49,718 nt of DNA from Flavobacteriales bacterium (GTDB lineage: Bacteria; Bacteroidota; Bacteroidia; Flavobacteriales_D; Crocinitomicaceae): positions 1 through 49,718 of the forward strand of contig CANJSS010000003.1 in assembly GCA_947476955.1 (NCBI GenBank), written 5' to 3'. Made by a program: the position numbers and the translations under genes. The notes under the pieces were generated by a model. The model was not told the DNA's origin and did not search any database. It saw nothing but the letters and a program-made list of their open reading frames with translations. Shown in pieces: positions 1 to 8,759 of the stretch; positions within the stretch are counted from its first letter, which is position 1; each line of letters begins with the position of its first letter.

Positions 1-71
1 AAAAAGTTAAAATTTCAAGTGTTGTCTTCGTATTCCATTTTTTTATTTCACTCTTCTCCTAAAAAAACAAC

Positions 72-79
72 TATATTTG
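72..79 (+). promoter_or_regulatory. -7 promoter box of the cobalamin operon
   Basis: TATATTTG matches the Bacteroidota housekeeping -7 consensus TAnnTTTG exactly. Transcription would begin around position 84-87, just where the cobalamin riboswitch begins. No convincing TTG -33 element lies 19-21 bases upstream. Confidence 0.6.
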
Positions 80-85
80 TTCCGA

Positions 86-246
86 TTTTTGGTGTCGCGA
101 AAGCGAATTAAAAAGGAATTTGGTGTGAATCCAAAACTGTGTCTGCAGCTGTAATCACTGTAAGACCGTTCTCAAAATGTCACTGTTGTTATAAACGATG
201 GGAAGGCGAGATCGGTTGGTGGGAGTCAGAATACTTGCCTCGAATC
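86..246 (+). promoter_or_regulatory. Cobalamin (AdoCbl-type) riboswitch
   Basis: The leader contains the conserved blocks of a cobalamin riboswitch in the right order: AAAAAGGAA, then GGTGTGAATCC (about 121-132), CTGCAGCTGTAATCACTG, TGTCACTG, GGGAAGGCG (about 200-208), and GTCAGAATACTTGCC near 225-239. This is the B12-box core plus surrounding stems. It sits between a perfect -7 box and a gene set typical of B12 uptake, so the expected behaviour is repression of the operon when cobalamin is plentiful. The 110 bases between the aptamer and the first start codon are pyrimidine-rich near the end and probably hold the expression platform; I could not resolve its structure by eye. Confidence 0.9.
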
Positions 247-355
247 ATTTAATGAAGACTTCAGATTAAAGTCCGAATTAGTGTTCGCACCATTGCCGCG
301 AGGATTATTTCTTTTACCTGATTTTTTCTTTTTTACTAACATAATTGTTTAAAAA

Positions 356-1330
356 ATGAAAAAAAATCTAATTTACAGTATTACAATTTTGTGTGCTTCT
401 TTCTCTTTTGCACAAGACACAACAACGTTTGAATCCATTAATTTGAGTCCAGAATCGTATAATAACGGTTCGTCAGGCGCCGGTGGATTTTCATTTGGAA
501 ATGCCAATTTTTCAAACGACTACAATGCAAGTTGGGGTTCCTGGTCGGGCTTTAGTATTTCCAATTCTACGGATAATACAACACCTGGATATTTAAATGA
601 ATATAGCGCAATCACTGCCGGCGGACACAACTCTGCAACGTATGGTGTGTATTATAGTTACGATAATTCCGGCGAGATAACATTCGATGCTCCTGGAGTT
701 TTGCTGGAATCTATGCGCATCACAAATACAACTTTTTCGGCACTTTCTATGCAAAATGGCGATTTCGTTGGTAAACAGTTTGGTTCATTAACAAATGCAG
801 CTGGTGAAATAGACGGCACAAATGGGGAGGATTTTTTAAAAATCTGGATCTATGCGTACAACAATACAAACCAATTGATAGATTCCATGGATTTTTACTT
901 GGCCGACTTTCGATTCAGCGATTCCACCTTGGATTATATTCTGAACGATTGGACGAAGGTGGAACTATCCCAAATATCGAATCAGCCTATCTTTAAGTTG
1001 ACTTTTTCCTTCGAATCATCTGATTTTGGAGAATGGGGAATTAATACGCCAACTTATTTCGCAATGGATAATCTTATCTATCAAAAAAATGCTGCAGTGC
1101 TTGAAAATGAATTAGTAAACATAACGGTTTTTCCAAATCCTATAGTTGATTTTGTCTGTATCCAAGCTGAACGTGGTCAAATTTCACTTTTCGACGTGCA
1201 TGGTATGAAAATCGCAACGCATGAACATACTGATTTTTCTAAACTAGACACTTCAAATCTTACTGCAGGAATTTATTTTCTGGAGTGGAGAAACGAAAAT
1301 AACAAGGTGCTGAAAAAAATCATTAAATAA
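356..1330 (+). CDS. Secreted DUF4465 protein with T9SS sorting domain
   Basis: First gene under the cobalamin riboswitch. Residues 1-19 form a signal peptide (KKNLIYSITILCASFSFAQ). Residues about 22-240 look like the DUF4465 beta-sandwich family: FESINLSPESYNNGSSGAGG, WGSWSGFSISNSTDNTTPGY, YSAITAGG, then ITNTTFSALSMQNGD. The last 75 residues are a type A T9SS sorting domain (VFPNPIVDF, ISLFDVHGMKI, LTAGIYFLEW, basic tail), so the mature protein should be exported through the outer membrane and attached to the surface. DUF4465 proteins often sit beside BtuB/BtuG genes, so a role in binding corrinoids is likely but inferred. It is followed at 40 bp by the TonB receptor. Start ATG follows an A-rich stretch. 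Confidence 0.85.
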   Translation: MKKNLIYSITILCASFSFAQDTTTFESINLSPESYNNGSSGAGGFSFGNANFSNDYNASWGSWSGFSISNSTDNTTPGYLNEYSAITAGGHNSATYGVYYSYDNSGEITFDAPGVLLESMRITNTTFSALSMQNGDFVGKQFGSLTNAAGEIDGTNGEDFLKIWIYAYNNTNQLIDSMDFYLADFRFSDSTLDYILNDWTKVELSQISNQPIFKLTFSFESSDFGEWGINTPTYFAMDNLIYQKNAAVLENELVNITVFPNPIVDFVCIQAERGQISLFDVHGMKIATHEHTDFSKLDTSNLTAGIYFLEWRNENNKVLKKIIK

Positions 1331-1369
1331 GGAATTAACCAATTTTCGTTTAATTCATTTTTCTACTTT

Positions 1370-3325
1370 GTGAAAAAATATCTATCCATAGTATTCGTGC
1401 TTATTTCGTTTTCGGTACTTGCACAACTTCCAGATTTGGAGGTGCAGGAAGTGCGCGTAAGTGATTCTTCGCGCAGAAATTTGGATAGAGTTTTAACCAT
1501 TCGTCGGGCTCAAATCTTAGAATTGCAGCCGGAAGATGTTGGTCAATTGCTGCAAAAAATGGCGGGAATACAAATCAAATCGTATGGTGGACTTGGCGGA
1601 TTAAAAACCATTTCTATGCGAAGTCTTGGCGGACAGCATACAAGTTGCGTGGTGGATGGATTTTCCATACTAAACAGCCAAACCGGGCAAGTAAATCTTG
1701 GCTCAATCCAAGCGGAAAATATCGAAACGATTCAAGCAATTATCGGCGCACAAAAAAATGTGCACATTCCAGTTTCTGCCCATGCTTCAGGAAGTATTTT
1801 GTTAATCGAAACCTTCGAAAATTCCCTTTCACAAGAAAAACACCAACTTCGATTTTCTACAAAAGTTGGTTCTTTTGGGCAATACGATACCTACCTTTCC
1901 TATAAATTTCGTTTGCGAAAACTGTATTTAAGTATTTTTGGAAAATACCGCAATGCAGACGGAGCCTATACTTTTAGTCTTCAGAACGGACAGGATTCTT
2001 ACACAGGAATAAGGGCAAATAACCGTTACGAAGAAGCTTCTACTGGCATTTCGATCGGTGGAAAACTGACAAAAAACGGAACATTTACGTTTCAATTTCG
2101 AAGTGAAACAAGTGACCAAGAATTACCTGGAGCAGTGATTTTATATTCAAATAATTCCTTTCAGACCTTGAAAATACAAACGCACCGCGCACAGACGGCT
2201 TATTTGTACCAATTCAAGAAACTAATGTTACGATTTTATGCATCCGGAAGTTTTGGGGAAATGCTGTATCACGACCCCAATTATTTCAATTCAGTAGGGG
2301 AGATCCACGCAAGTTATACAACTAAAAATTTGCAGATTGGAACGAATGGAAATTACCGATTAACTGAAAATTTGGAAGTTTTTGGTGGAATAGAACAGCA
2401 AATAAGTAGTCTTGAAACAACGGTAAGTGGAATTGGAAAACCAGTAAGATTAGCAAATTTTTCGGTACTCGGATTTTCGTATTCTTTTGCGAAAGTTCAA
2501 CTTACAAGTCAGTTTACTTCTCAATTGGTGCAGGATCAAAATAGTTATAGCTTTCACCAAAGTAGATTTGCATTCAATCCATTTATTCAGCTGGAAACGA
2601 ATGAATTATTCCGAAAAAAACGATTGAAGTTGATAGCTTTTTACCGAAATTCACTGCGAATGCCAACGTTTAACGAGTTGTATTATTCTTCCATTGGCAA
2701 CAATTTTCTGCGACCGGAACAGGCGAATCAATTCTCGCTGGGAATGCAATTTACACCAAAAACTAAAAAAAGCGCTGTTCTCGCTAGAACCAATGCATAT
2801 TTTAACCAAGTTGAAGATAAAATTGTCGCCATTCCTACAAAAAACTTGTTTATTTGGTCCATGCAGAATATTGGAAAGGTTGCTATTTTTGGCACTGAAG
2901 CGTCGATTGATGCTAACTATTCCTTCAATGAAAAATGGAGTTGCGCTTCGTTGCTTAATTATACGTTACAGCTTGCGCTGGATGTTACGGATCGACAATC
3001 GCCAACCTATGGTGATCAAATCGCCTATATTCCAATGCATTCGTACAATGCCGATATTTCCCTGAAGCGAAATAAAATTGGTTTTCGTTGGAGTATATAT
3101 GGAAATTCTTTGCGCTATTCCTTGAACGAAAATACGCTTTCAAATCAAGTTGCGGGATTCATACTACACGACCTTGCCGTTTTCGGTTCGTTTACACTTA
3201 AAAATCAGACGTTTAGATGGCAGTTTTCGTGCAAAAACAGCTTTAATTCTTCGTATGCAATTGTTCGGTATTATGTTATGCCTGGTAGAAATTACTTAAT
3301 CTCCTTGAATTATGCGCTTCATTAG
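1370..3325 (+). CDS. btuB: BtuB-like TonB-dependent cobalamin receptor
   Basis: Outer-membrane TonB-dependent receptor of 651 residues. Residues 1-18 are a signal peptide (KKYLSIVFVLISFSVLAQ). The plug domain follows: a TonB-box-like segment near residues 22-30, LLQKMAGIQIKSYGGLGG, then ISMRSLGGQHTSCVVDG. A 22-strand barrel region with repeated aromatic/polar strands extends to the end (NYALH). There is no N-terminal carboxypeptidase-like extension, so it resembles the compact BtuB type rather than a SusC type. The start is GTG at 1370. The cobalamin riboswitch and the downstream BtuG-like gene support B12 as the substrate; the sequence alone would allow another siderophore-like ligand. Its end overlaps the next gene by 14 bp, indicating translational coupling. 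Confidence 0.88.
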   Translation: MKKYLSIVFVLISFSVLAQLPDLEVQEVRVSDSSRRNLDRVLTIRRAQILELQPEDVGQLLQKMAGIQIKSYGGLGGLKTISMRSLGGQHTSCVVDGFSILNSQTGQVNLGSIQAENIETIQAIIGAQKNVHIPVSAHASGSILLIETFENSLSQEKHQLRFSTKVGSFGQYDTYLSYKFRLRKLYLSIFGKYRNADGAYTFSLQNGQDSYTGIRANNRYEEASTGISIGGKLTKNGTFTFQFRSETSDQELPGAVILYSNNSFQTLKIQTHRAQTAYLYQFKKLMLRFYASGSFGEMLYHDPNYFNSVGEIHASYTTKNLQIGTNGNYRLTENLEVFGGIEQQISSLETTVSGIGKPVRLANFSVLGFSYSFAKVQLTSQFTSQLVQDQNSYSFHQSRFAFNPFIQLETNELFRKKRLKLIAFYRNSLRMPTFNELYYSSIGNNFLRPEQANQFSLGMQFTPKTKKSAVLARTNAYFNQVEDKIVAIPTKNLFIWSMQNIGKVAIFGTEASIDANYSFNEKWSCASLLNYTLQLALDVTDRQSPTYGDQIAYIPMHSYNADISLKRNKIGFRWSIYGNSLRYSLNENTLSNQVAGFILHDLAVFGSFTLKNQTFRWQFSCKNSFNSSYAIVRYYVMPGRNYLISLNYALH

Positions 3326-4364
3326 TTGTTTCATCCTACTTTTCTTTCTTTTTTCGTGTGAAAAAGATTTGCCTGAGGTTGTTATTGTTCCGCACTTGGA
3401 AAGTGGTATATTGGTGCTTTGCGAGGGTTTATTCCAGCAAAACAACGCTTCAATTTCTTGGATTAATACAAAAACAGACGCGGTAAGTTTAGATTTTTAT
3501 GAGAATCAAAATGGCCGTTTACTTGGCGATACAGGGAATGATATGAAAATCTATGGCGGAAAGATTTATGTAATAATGAATAATTCCAACACGGTTGAAG
3601 TTTTATCGAAATTCAATGCGAAATGTATAAAACAAATTTCTATGCATGAGGAATCTATCGGTAAACAACCCCGTTCTATTGCATTTTATGGTTCGAACGC
3701 GTTTATAACATGCTACGATGGATTTGTGGATGTTTTGGATACTTCTACGCTCATAATCACCAATAGAATTGCAGTTGGTCCCAATCCTGAAGGTTTGGCC
3801 GTTTCCAATGGAAAACTATTTGTATCAAATTCGGGAGGATTAAATTATCCGCAAGTAGATTCAACCGTTTCAGTTATTGATTTAAGTACTTTTCAGGAAA
3901 TAACAAAAGTTGTGGTTGGAAAAAATCCAGGCGCAGTCGTTACAGACGCACAAGGAGATGTGTATGTTGTTGCGCGCGGAAATTACGGCACTATTCCTTC
4001 GCGCATGGTAAAAATCAATCCGCTTACCGACTTGGTTGAAGAAACATTTACGTTTGATGTGACTGCAATGGAACAAATGAACCAGTATTTTTTGATTTCG
4101 TTTTATAATTTCTCGACGCAATCCAGTGAAATTAAGCTTTTCAATACAGAGACAGAGCAAATCGAAAATCCTGATTTCATTAATACAACTGGAATTTCTA
4201 CCTTGTACGGCGTTAAATTCAATGCGCAAAACAACAAGATTTACTGCCTCGATGCAATGAATTTTACCAATACTGGATATGTTCGGCAGTACAGTGCTAC
4301 TGGCGTTTTCGAAAAGAAATACCATGTTGGATTAAATCCCTCCAAATTGCTCTTTTATGAATAA
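3312..4364 (+). CDS. btuG: BtuG-like surface lipoprotein, beta-propeller
   Basis: Residues 1-16 form a lipoprotein signal with the lipobox FLFSC (Cys16), so the protein should be lipid-anchored. The rest is a YncE/DUF5074-type seven-bladed propeller: repeated blades such as IYVIMNNSNTVEVLS, AFITCYDGFVDVLD, LFVSNSGG...VSVIDL and DVYVVARGNYG, with KQPRSIAF and GPNPEGLAV as blade joints. In gut Bacteroides, BtuG is a surface lipoprotein that binds B12 with very high affinity and docks on BtuB. Size, lipobox, propeller repeats, riboswitch and neighbour all fit that family. It overlaps BtuB by 14 bp and the next gene by 8 bp. The exact corrinoid preference cannot be read from the sequence. Confidence 0.85.
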   Translation: MRFISCFILLFFLFSCEKDLPEVVIVPHLESGILVLCEGLFQQNNASISWINTKTDAVSLDFYENQNGRLLGDTGNDMKIYGGKIYVIMNNSNTVEVLSKFNAKCIKQISMHEESIGKQPRSIAFYGSNAFITCYDGFVDVLDTSTLIITNRIAVGPNPEGLAVSNGKLFVSNSGGLNYPQVDSTVSVIDLSTFQEITKVVVGKNPGAVVTDAQGDVYVVARGNYGTIPSRMVKINPLTDLVEETFTFDVTAMEQMNQYFLISFYNFSTQSSEIKLFNTETEQIENPDFINTTGISTLYGVKFNAQNNKIYCLDAMNFTNTGYVRQYSATGVFEKKYHVGLNPSKLLFYE

Positions 4365-5334
4365 AATAGGAGTATTATTCATTTTAGCAGCTTCGATTTC
4401 CTTTGGACAAAGTTTTGCACCGGCTGCCGGACAAATTGGTTCCACCGCAATTCACAAAGATTCCACCGCAATCATCAATTGGGGAAATGGAATTGCAGTG
4501 AGTCGCGGTTTTCTAAATAGCGCTGACCCTTTGCTTGGCAGCGCATCCTTCGGTTTGGATAATTTTGGTTTAGGAATTGCCGAGGCGGATGGAATAACAG
4601 TTGTTTCGTTGGGCGATGGTGGAAGTGCAACACTGACTTTCCCCAGACCAATACGCAATGAAATAGGTCCGGATTTTGCCGTTTTTGAAAATGGTTTTGC
4701 AGATAATTATATGGAATTTGCACATGTGGAAGTTAGCTCAGACGGAATTAATTTCATTCGTTTTCCTTCTGTTAGTGAAACACCATTGCTTCCGCAGCTT
4801 GATAATTTTAGTTATGGCGATTGCAGATACGTACATAATTTAGCGGGGAAATACCGCCAGGGATTTGGAACACCATTTGATTTACAAGAATTGGAAAATT
4901 CTCCAAATTTGAATGTGAGTTTTATTACACATGTGCGGTTAATAGATGTGGTAGGCTCAACAGATCCGAATTTTGGAACAACAGATTCTTTCGGAAATTT
5001 AATCAACGATTCCTATCCAACGGAATTTCCTGCTGGAGGGTTTGATTTGGATGCGATTGCAGTTTTGCACGAATTGCCTTTGGAAACAGCACCGGATCTA
5101 GCGGTGGAATCTATACAAATTAACGTTTTTCCAAACCCAACGCCCGGAGAATTGACCATTCAGAGTGAATCAGCCGGAAAAATCTGCTTGTATAATTTAC
5201 TTGGACAAAAGTTATTCGAAGAGGAAATAGCAACAAATTTAACGCTAGATATGCGCACTTATTCAGTTTCGGTGCTCCTTTTGGTGGTAGAATTGGATGG
5301 AATTAGTTATACAAAGCGAATTTTTGTTTATTAA
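4357..5334 (+). CDS. Secreted cell-surface protein of the B12 locus, T9SS cargo
   Basis: Residues 1-17 are a signal peptide ending SFGQ. The body (about 20-235) has no motif I can name with certainty; its landmarks are INWGNGIAVSRG, SLGDGGSATLTFPRPI, DFAVFENGF, EFAHVEVSSDGINF and AGGFDLDAIAVLHE, which read as a galactose-binding-like beta-sandwich. Proteins of this type are often found downstream of BtuB/BtuG genes. The last 75 residues resemble a T9SS sorting domain (VFPNPTPGELTI, ICLYNLLGQKLFEEEI), but the usual Gly-x-Tyr motif is replaced by TYSVSVLLLVVEL, so the sorting signal is degenerate. Co-transcription with BtuG (8-bp overlap) places it in B12 capture; direct ligand binding is an inference. 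Confidence 0.75.
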   Translation: MNKIGVLFILAASISFGQSFAPAAGQIGSTAIHKDSTAIINWGNGIAVSRGFLNSADPLLGSASFGLDNFGLGIAEADGITVVSLGDGGSATLTFPRPIRNEIGPDFAVFENGFADNYMEFAHVEVSSDGINFIRFPSVSETPLLPQLDNFSYGDCRYVHNLAGKYRQGFGTPFDLQELENSPNLNVSFITHVRLIDVVGSTDPNFGTTDSFGNLINDSYPTEFPAGGFDLDAIAVLHELPLETAPDLAVESIQINVFPNPTPGELTIQSESAGKICLYNLLGQKLFEEEIATNLTLDMRTYSVSVLLLVVELDGISYTKRIFVY

Positions 5335-5403
5335 AAGCTTCAATTATTTTAATAAACGTTTTAGAGAAAATTTAACAATAAATACTTTTTCAAGTTATCA
5401 AGT

Positions 5404-5976
5404 CTATTGAATAATGAGTTGGTATTTTGCAAGCAAACCTGGAATACCATTCAAGGAAAATCTTGCTTTTTTCACCTTATTTTCCTCCGGATCAATTAAG
5501 TAGGCAAAAGAGGTTCGGAAATCTGATTTTTCCAAATTTGTTTGATAAAAAATAGCAAGTGCAAGATTACAATCTTCAAAAATTGCGGAGGAAAGATCTG
5601 CTTGCGTAAAGTCAACTTCTTCCAAATTACAATTTGTAAATCGGGTGTTCTTTAATTTTAAATCAAAAAACGAACTCAAATTTAACTGGCAATTTTCGAA
5701 AGAAAGAGAAAGTAAGAAAGCATTGCAATGCTCAAAATGTACCCCTAAAATTTTACAATCCGTAAAATACACCTCTTTTAAGGACGAATTGGCAAGCGCC
5801 GCCATGCTTAAATCACACGCTTCAAATCTGCAATTGGAAAACACGCGATTCGAAAGATCCGCTTGAGAAAAAACACAATTATAGAAAGTGCAATTTTCGT
5901 ATTCTCCTTTTCCCAAAGAGTTTAATCGAAAATCAATTCCACTAAATTCCTTATCTTCGATAAATTCTTTTGCCAT
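5404..5976 (-). CDS. Pentapeptide-repeat protein
   Basis: 190 residues made largely of A(D/N)LxN-type pentapeptides: YENCTFYNCVF, ADLSNRVFSNCRFEACDL, LKEVYFTDC, TRFTNCNLEEVDFTQADLSSAIFEDCNL. The repeats begin near residue 25 and run to about 158, enough for a right-handed quadrilateral beta-helix, interrupted around residues 85-100. Size and the central break resemble the Qnr/MfpA-like branch, some of which protect DNA gyrase, but the same architecture occurs in many proteins of unknown role. No signal peptide is visible, so it is probably cytoplasmic. It follows the MoxR gene by 46 bp on the same strand and has no obvious promoter of its own, so it is likely the last gene of that operon. Confidence 0.8.
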   Translation of the reverse strand: MAKEFIEDKEFSGIDFRLNSLGKGEYENCTFYNCVFSQADLSNRVFSNCRFEACDLSMAALANSSLKEVYFTDCKILGVHFEHCNAFLLSLSFENCQLNLSSFFDLKLKNTRFTNCNLEEVDFTQADLSSAIFEDCNLALAIFYQTNLEKSDFRTSFAYLIDPEENKVKKARFSLNGIPGLLAKYQLIIQ

Positions 5977-6022
5977 ATTTTCTTAGCAATAAAAAATGTA
6001 TTTAAAGAATTTGAAAGTAGAT

Positions 6023-6976
6023 TTAAAGTAGGCTGTCAATGATTTTATCCATGGAATAACCTTCTGCTTCTGCACGGTAATTTCTAACCAAACGGTGGCG
6101 TAAAATAGGTTTTGCAACTGCTTTTACATCTTCAATATCTGGAGAATATTTTCCGTTCAACGCGGCATGGCATTTTGCACCGATTATTAAGTATTGAGAT
6201 GCACGCGGTCCAGCACCCCAAGAAATGAAATCTTTTGTTAATTGTGGCGCCAAATCAGAGCTAAATCGAGTCTTTCCAACCAGTTTCACAGCATATTCTA
6301 AAACATTATCCGCAACTGGAATGCGACGAATCAACTCTTGGTATTGCATAATTTGCTCCCCATCTAACACCTTATTGAGTTGAATATTTACATCAGACGT
6401 TGTCGCTTTAACAATCGCTAATTCTTCCACATAAGAAGGGTAATCTAGCCAAATATTGAACATGAAACGGTCTAATTGCGCTTCTGGCAATGGATAAGTT
6501 CCTTCTTGTTCGATTGGATTTTGAGTTGCCAAAACAAAAAACGGCGCCGGTAATTTATAGTTCACACCGCCAGTAGTCACAGAGCGCTCCTGCATTGCTT
6601 CCAAAAGAGCAGATTGCGTTTTTGGTGGCGTTCTATTTATCTCATCGGCTAAAACGATGTTGGAAAATAATGGACCTTTGATAAATTTAAAATTTCTGTT
6701 TTCATCCAAAATTTCCGAACCAATAATATCGGAAGGCATTAGGTCAGGCGTAAATTGGATGCGGTTGAAACTCAATCCCAAGGTTTGTGAAATCGTATTT
6801 ACCAATAATGTTTTTGCTAATCCGGGCACACCAACAAGTAAGCAATGACCGCGTGAAAAAATGGAAATCAAAACCTGATCTACCACTTCATCTTGACCAA
6901 CGATTACTTTGTGAATTTCATTTTTCAATTCTTTATAATGCTCGACTAATTGATTTATTGCTGCAGTATCTGACAT
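6023..6976 (-). CDS. MoxR-family AAA+ ATPase
   Basis: 317 residues. Walker A GVPGLAKT is at residues 49-56 and Walker B IVLADEIN at 107-114 (D111, E112); the pore-loop/sensor segments FVLATQNPIEQEGTYPLPEAQLDRF and the C-terminal lid GPRASQYLIIGAKCHAAL follow, all diagnostic of MoxR. These ATPases act as chaperones that insert cofactors or activate partner proteins. MoxR genes of Bacteroidota are usually next to DUF58 and VWA-domain genes; here the neighbours are a PPIase upstream (51 bp) and a pentapeptide protein downstream, so its partner is not evident. Cytoplasmic, with no signal sequence. Confidence 0.93.
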   Translation of the reverse strand: MSDTAAINQLVEHYKELKNEIHKVIVGQDEVVDQVLISIFSRGHCLLVGVPGLAKTLLVNTISQTLGLSFNRIQFTPDLMPSDIIGSEILDENRNFKFIKGPLFSNIVLADEINRTPPKTQSALLEAMQERSVTTGGVNYKLPAPFFVLATQNPIEQEGTYPLPEAQLDRFMFNIWLDYPSYVEELAIVKATTSDVNIQLNKVLDGEQIMQYQELIRRIPVADNVLEYAVKLVGKTRFSSDLAPQLTKDFISWGAGPRASQYLIIGAKCHAALNGKYSPDIEDVKAVAKPILRHRLVRNYRAEAEGYSMDKIIDSLL

Positions 6977-7027
6977 GTTAATTTGCTTGTATTAGTATGT
7001 TTTAAAATGTTTTCTAAAGATAAAAAT

Positions 7028-8389
7028 CTATTTCGTAACCCACTTATTTTTGAAGTTACAATTTTTAAAAGAATCGTCAATTCGAATATAGGCATTGCCA
7101 ATTTTAGATTGCGTCCATTTAGCTACTGTACGCTGTTTTTTATCGCTTTCAGCTGCTCGTTTGATCAATGCATAATCGTCTTTTAAATTTGCGCGGTGCG
7201 GTTCAGTTCTATCCATTAAACGCACAATTCTAACTCCTTGCTGTCGATCATAAATATTAACATAGAGATTAGGCTGTGTAACATCTCCTTTCTCCAAATT
7301 GTCCGTTAGCAAGAAAATTTGCTGATCGACTTGGTTCAAGTCTTCCATATCCCATGTTTGTTCGCCGGTAATTGGGTTCGTAATAATTCCCTTGTTTTGT
7401 TTTGTCATTTCGTCATTCGAATAACGAACAACTGCTTCTTCCCAAGTAATTTTCTTTGTTGTTAATAATTTGTAGCAGGTATCCATTTTCAGCGCTGCTT
7501 TTTCTAAAGCTGAGCTACTGTATTCTGGAACAATCAAAATATGCTGACACCAATAGTCATCTCCCTTTCTATCCAATAATTTCACAATGTGGTAACCGTA
7601 TGTTGTTTCAAAAACTTCTGAAATTCCACCGACATCTAAAGAGAAAAGTGCAGCTTCAAAAGAAGGAACCATCATTCCACGCGTGGCTTCAATTTTCCCA
7701 CCTTGTGAGGCACTTCCAGGATCCATGGAATGAATTCTTGCTTGGGTATCAAAACTTTTACCAATTAAAATGCCATTTCTAATATCGGTAAGCTTATCGT
7801 AAGCTAATTTTTTATCTTCTTTGGTTACTGCAGGATAAAGCACAATTTGTTGAAAACTTAACTGGGAATTGATTAACGGAATGGAATCCATCGGAATATT
7901 TATGTAAAATTCCTGCACCTCTTTTGGAGTTACAGTAATATCCAAGGTGATGTTCCTTTCCATTTCTTCGGCTAGCAAACGATCTAGAATAATTGGGCGG
8001 AATTCCTCCTTAATTTCAGTTGCCGTTTTTCCATAAAATGCTTCCATTTTTACACGGCCACCAATTTGTTCTTCGATCACACGCAACCTATTTTCCATTT
8101 CTGCATCCACCTGCTGATCGGTTATAACAAGGCTATCCAATTTTGCCTGATTAATGAGCAATTCTTGAAACATAAGTTCTTCCAAAATCTCGCAATCCAT
8201 TTGTGGTGTAATCTCTACTTTTGCTTGAATTGCTTGTAGTTTTTGTGCTTGTATTTCGGATAATAATATAATATTATCTCCAACTTGGGCTGCAATTTTG
8301 TCAACAACAGAATTTGCAGGTTGTGCGAAAGAATATGTGCTACTGAATACTGCTATACTACAAATTAATTTAAATGTCATGTTTTTCAT
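7028..8389 (-). CDS. SurA-like periplasmic peptidyl-prolyl isomerase
   Basis: 453 residues with a signal peptide (FKLICSIAVFSSTYSFAQ). Residues about 25-170 form a SurA-type N-terminal chaperone region (VDKIAAQVGDNIILLSEI, then EILEELMFQELLINQAKLDS). A parvulin domain follows near residues 175-270 (LSFQQIVLYP, SMDPGSASQGGKIE, FEAALFSLDVGGISEVFETTYGYHIVKLLDR) and a second, divergent one near 275-390 (CQHILIVP ... GVRIVRLMDRTEP). It probably helps fold outer-membrane proteins in the periplasm. The first 20 bases overlap the end of the small gene upstream, and the paralogue at 8749-10704 lies just beyond, so the three are one transcription unit. Confidence 0.88.
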   Translation of the reverse strand: MKNMTFKLICSIAVFSSTYSFAQPANSVVDKIAAQVGDNIILLSEIQAQKLQAIQAKVEITPQMDCEILEELMFQELLINQAKLDSLVITDQQVDAEMENRLRVIEEQIGGRVKMEAFYGKTATEIKEEFRPIILDRLLAEEMERNITLDITVTPKEVQEFYINIPMDSIPLINSQLSFQQIVLYPAVTKEDKKLAYDKLTDIRNGILIGKSFDTQARIHSMDPGSASQGGKIEATRGMMVPSFEAALFSLDVGGISEVFETTYGYHIVKLLDRKGDDYWCQHILIVPEYSSSALEKAALKMDTCYKLLTTKKITWEEAVVRYSNDEMTKQNKGIITNPITGEQTWDMEDLNQVDQQIFLLTDNLEKGDVTQPNLYVNIYDRQQGVRIVRLMDRTEPHRANLKDDYALIKRAAESDKKQRTVAKWTQSKIGNAYIRIDDSFKNCNFKNKWVTK

Positions 8390-8759
8390 ATATGTTTTGA
8401 ATCCGTTGTATTTCGTTTTCAGTTTTTAAATAGTGGAGTGAAAAATTTTCCGCATAAAGTTTAGCATAAGAATTCACATTGGAAAAATCTTTATCATTTT
8501 TTAACACGAAAGGTATTTGAAAGGCATTCTCGAATTTCAAAACACACGGTATTTTTAGATGAAATACGCTGGATAATTTTTCCGGAGGAGAACCAGTGCA
8601 TCCCAATTTTTTACTATATAGTTCAGCATGGTTTTGTTGCGCAACAGCAGCATTTGCAATGGCGAAATTCGAACCATCGACAGCCGCGAAAAGCATAAAA
8701 CAAAACAGGCTGACTATGACGCCAGCCTGCTTGCAGAAGTATATTAAATTATTGTCCAA
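8370..8759 (-). CDS. Small hypothetical exported protein between two PPIases
   Basis: 129 residues, not recognised. A hydrophobic N-terminal segment (residues about 11-27, AGVIVSLFCFMLFAAVDG) is a signal peptide or membrane anchor. The rest has a Cys-containing middle (KKLGCTGSPPEKL, KIPCVLKFENAF) and a charged C-terminus (KTENEIQRIQNIYEKHDI). It overlaps the upstream PPIase gene by 11 bp and the downstream one by 20 bp, so it is almost certainly translated with them. A role in PPIase or outer-membrane folding work is suggested only by position. Confidence 0.65.
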   Translation of the reverse strand: MDNNLIYFCKQAGVIVSLFCFMLFAAVDGSNFAIANAAVAQQNHAELYSKKLGCTGSPPEKLSSVFHLKIPCVLKFENAFQIPFVLKNDKDFSNVNSYAKLYAENFSLHYLKTENEIQRIQNIYEKHDI

